From Candidatus Woesearchaeota archaeon (GTDB lineage: Archaea; Nanobdellota; Nanobdellia; Woesearchaeales; UBA10200): a stretch of 5,771 nt of DNA. The first letter of the stretch is position 1, and every line of letters starts with the position of its first letter. Under the pieces are notes generated by a model that did no database searches, was not told the origin of the DNA, and saw nothing but the letters and a program-made list of their open reading frames with translations. The DNA lies in contig JAGVZX010000113.1 of the NCBI GenBank assembly GCA_018302185.1, forward strand, positions 1 to 5,771, given 5' to 3'. Both the position numbers and the translations under genes were made by a program. Below, piece after piece: positions 4,434 to 5,771 of this stretch.

Positions 4434-5450
4434 ATGATAGTAGTATTAAAGAAAAATGCAACTGAAAAACAGATACAGCACATAAAACAGCGAGCAATGG
4501 ACCTTGGCTTCAAGATACATGAGAGCAAAGGTGTTGAAGTGACAATACTTGGGCTGATAGGCGATGAGAGAAAGCTCAACAAACAGCAGATAGAAGCTAT
4601 GGAAGGCGTCGAGAAAGTAATGGAAGTTCTCAAGCCATACAAATTAGCCAGCAGAGACTTTCATCCGCATGACACTGTCATTGATGTAAACGGAGTGAAG
4701 ATAGGCGGAAAAGAACTGATAATCATGGCAGGGCCTTGCGCAGTAGAGAGTGAAGCCCAGATCTGCGGAATTGCAAAAGAAGTCAAGAAACTTGGTGCGC
4801 AGATTTTACGAGGAGGTGCTTTTAAGCCAAGAAGCTCTCCGTATGCATTCCAGGGATTGGAAGGTGAAGGATTAAAGCATCTTGCTAAAGCAAGAGAGCA
4901 AACTGGATTGCCGATAATCACAGAAGTGCTTGACACGCATGAGGTTCCTTTAGTAGCTGAGTATGCTGATATTCTGCAGGTTGGTACAAGGAATATGCAG
5001 AACTTCAAGCTATTGAAAGCATTAGGAAAACAAAAAAAACCTGTACTTTTGAAGAGAGGCATGAGCGCAACTTTAGAGGAGTTTTTGATGGCAGCTGAAT
5101 ACATAATGTCAGAAGGCAACCATAATGTTATCTTGTGCGAACGAGGAATCAGGACATTTAATACCTATACAAGAAACACACTTGACCTTGCAATTGTGCC
5201 TGTGCTAAAAAAGCTGACGCATCTTCCTATAGTTGTTGATCCAAGCCATGGAACTGGAAAATATGATCTTGTAATACCTATGTCAAGAGCAGCAGTTGCA
5301 GCTGGCTGTGATGGACTGATAATAGAGTGCCACACAGAGCCTGAAAAGTCTGTCAGCGATGCAGACCAGACAATTAGTCCAAAAAGATTAGCTGAACTAA
5401 TCAAAGAGATTAAGCCAATTGCAAATGCTGTTGGCAAAGTTATGAAGTAA
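4434..5450 (+). CDS. aroF: DAHP synthase (3-deoxy-7-phosphoheptulonate synthase), type I-beta with N-terminal regulatory domain
   Basis: The enzyme condenses phosphoenolpyruvate and erythrose-4-phosphate, opening the shikimate pathway. It has 338 residues, the same length as I recall for the Thermotoga maritima enzyme, and its metal ligands fall at the same numbers: Cys102 (AGPCAVES), His272 (DPSHGTGK), Glu298 (IIECH) and Asp309 (VSDADQ). Substrate-binding segments are LRGGAFKPRSSPYAFQG (125-141), QVGTRNMQNF (182-191) and LLKRGM (205-210). Residues 1-75 form the ferredoxin-like domain that in T. maritima gives feedback inhibition by Tyr and Phe, so similar inhibition is likely here. The barrel follows from about 90. 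GGTGA just upstream supports the start. It lies downstream of the aromatic leader ORF and ahead of a paralogue at 5540. The same barrel family includes KDO-8-phosphate synthase, but the N-terminal domain and KPRSS motif favour DAHP synthase. Confidence 0.95.
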   Translation: MIVVLKKNATEKQIQHIKQRAMDLGFKIHESKGVEVTILGLIGDERKLNKQQIEAMEGVEKVMEVLKPYKLASRDFHPHDTVIDVNGVKIGGKELIIMAGPCAVESEAQICGIAKEVKKLGAQILRGGAFKPRSSPYAFQGLEGEGLKHLAKAREQTGLPIITEVLDTHEVPLVAEYADILQVGTRNMQNFKLLKALGKQKKPVLLKRGMSATLEEFLMAAEYIMSEGNHNVILCERGIRTFNTYTRNTLDLAIVPVLKKLTHLPIVVDPSHGTGKYDLVIPMSRAAVAAGCDGLIIECHTEPEKSVSDADQTISPKRLAELIKEIKPIANAVGKVMK

Positions 5451-5457
5451 TAATATA

Positions 5458-5473
5458 TTTTTTATTTATATTT
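5458..5473 (+). terminator. T-rich terminator after DAHP synthase
   Basis: T runs of six (5458-5463), three (5465-5467) and three (5471-5473) begin eight bases after the stop codon. It is weaker than the terminators at 924 and 3560, but sits before a new TATA box, so the two DAHP synthase genes probably have separate transcripts. Confidence 0.5.
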
Positions 5474-5475
5474 AA

Positions 5476-5483
5476 TTATAAAA
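5476..5483 (+). promoter_or_regulatory. TATA box of the second DAHP synthase gene
   Basis: TTATAAAA would place a start site near 5503-5508, leaving a leader of about 30 bases that contains GGTGA (5531-5535) four bases before the ATG at 5540. This promoter lacks the CCTGTGATTTCT box and is not leaderless, so the second copy appears to be controlled differently from the first. Confidence 0.45.
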
Positions 5484-5539
5484 TAATTTGAGTTTATTAA
5501 AAATGATAAACAAATACAAAATGATTAATGGGTGAAACT

Positions 5540-5771
5540 ATGATTATAGTGATGAAGCAAGGAGCAAAGAAAGAGAATATTGAGGCAGTCATTGATCTTG
5601 TTGCAAAAAATAAACTAAAGCCTGTGCCTTTGTATGGTACAGAAAGAACAGTGATTGCTGTCATTGGAGACGAGCGTGTATTGAACAAGGATACTGTTGA
5701 AGCCCTGGATGATGTAGAGAAAGTCATGGAAGTTCTCAAGCCGTATAAGTTGGCTGCAAGAGAATACCATC
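5540..5771 (+). CDS. Second DAHP synthase paralogue, N-terminal part (cut by window end)
   Basis: The 77 visible codons run to the window edge and align without gaps to residues 1-77 of the DAHP synthase at 4434, with 36 identical residues by hand count (about 47%). Identity is uneven: residues 42-77 are nearly the same (IGDERxLNK, VEKVMEVLKPYKLA), while 10-41 are mostly different. What is seen is the ferredoxin-like regulatory domain; the catalytic barrel, if present, lies beyond the window. The likeliest reading is a tandem paralogue with a different feedback effector. It could also be a stand-alone regulatory domain or a pseudogene, which the missing sequence would settle. GGTGA at 5531-5535 fixes the start, and an ATG at 5521 stops after four codons. 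Confidence 0.8.
   Translation, partial: MIIVMKQGAKKENIEAVIDLVAKNKLKPVPLYGTERTVIAVIGDERVLNKDTVEALDDVEKVMEVLKPYKLAAREYH

Noticed and set aside
1..5771. CRISPR array, insertion sequence, toxin-antitoxin or defence genes
   Set aside because: No regularly spaced repeats, transposase or nuclease motifs were seen on either strand.

Overview
The window looks like a piece of an AT-rich archaeal chromosome. The signs are a TrmB-family regulator, a transketolase encoded as separate N- and C-terminal subunits, GGTGA-type ribosome binding sites, bare poly-T terminators, and several genes whose TATA box lies about 26-30 bases before the ATG, as in leaderless archaeal transcripts. A DPANN-type lineage is possible, but the lineage cannot be fixed from this sequence. 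All genes read on the + strand.

Layout: a TrmB-family regulator (95-919) ends in a poly-T terminator. Next come a leaderless-type promoter, a chorismate mutase gene (1034-1309) and, 5 bases later, the transketolase N-terminal subunit (1315-2151). A 249-base gap holds an element closed by a perfect 12-bp stem with further nested and crossing helices (2182-2380), probably a structured RNA. The transketolase C-terminal subunit follows (2401-3342). After an AT-rich gap come a strong ribosome binding site with a 10-codon ORF and a multi-run poly-T terminator (3503-3587), then a degenerate response-regulator receiver protein (3660-4124). A promoter almost identical to the chorismate mutase promoter drives a 26-codon ORF ending in a Phe/Tyr cluster (4156-4236). 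It is followed by a 197-base untranslated stretch and a full-length type I-beta DAHP synthase (4434-5450). The window ends inside a second, paralogous DAHP synthase (from 5540).

The metabolic theme is aromatic amino acid synthesis. Transketolase can supply erythrose-4-phosphate, DAHP synthase joins it to phosphoenolpyruvate to start the shikimate pathway, and chorismate mutase commits chorismate to Phe and Tyr.

The most interesting signals are regulatory. (1) The chorismate mutase gene and the short ORF before DAHP synthase share an identical 12-bp box, CCTGTGATTTCT, at exactly the same distance from both TATA box and ATG. (2) That short ORF ends YSFYYFSY and so resembles the aromatic leader peptides of bacterial attenuators, here in an apparent archaeon upstream of the Phe/Tyr pathway's first enzyme. 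(3) The element between the transketolase subunit genes does not match any RNA family I can recognise.
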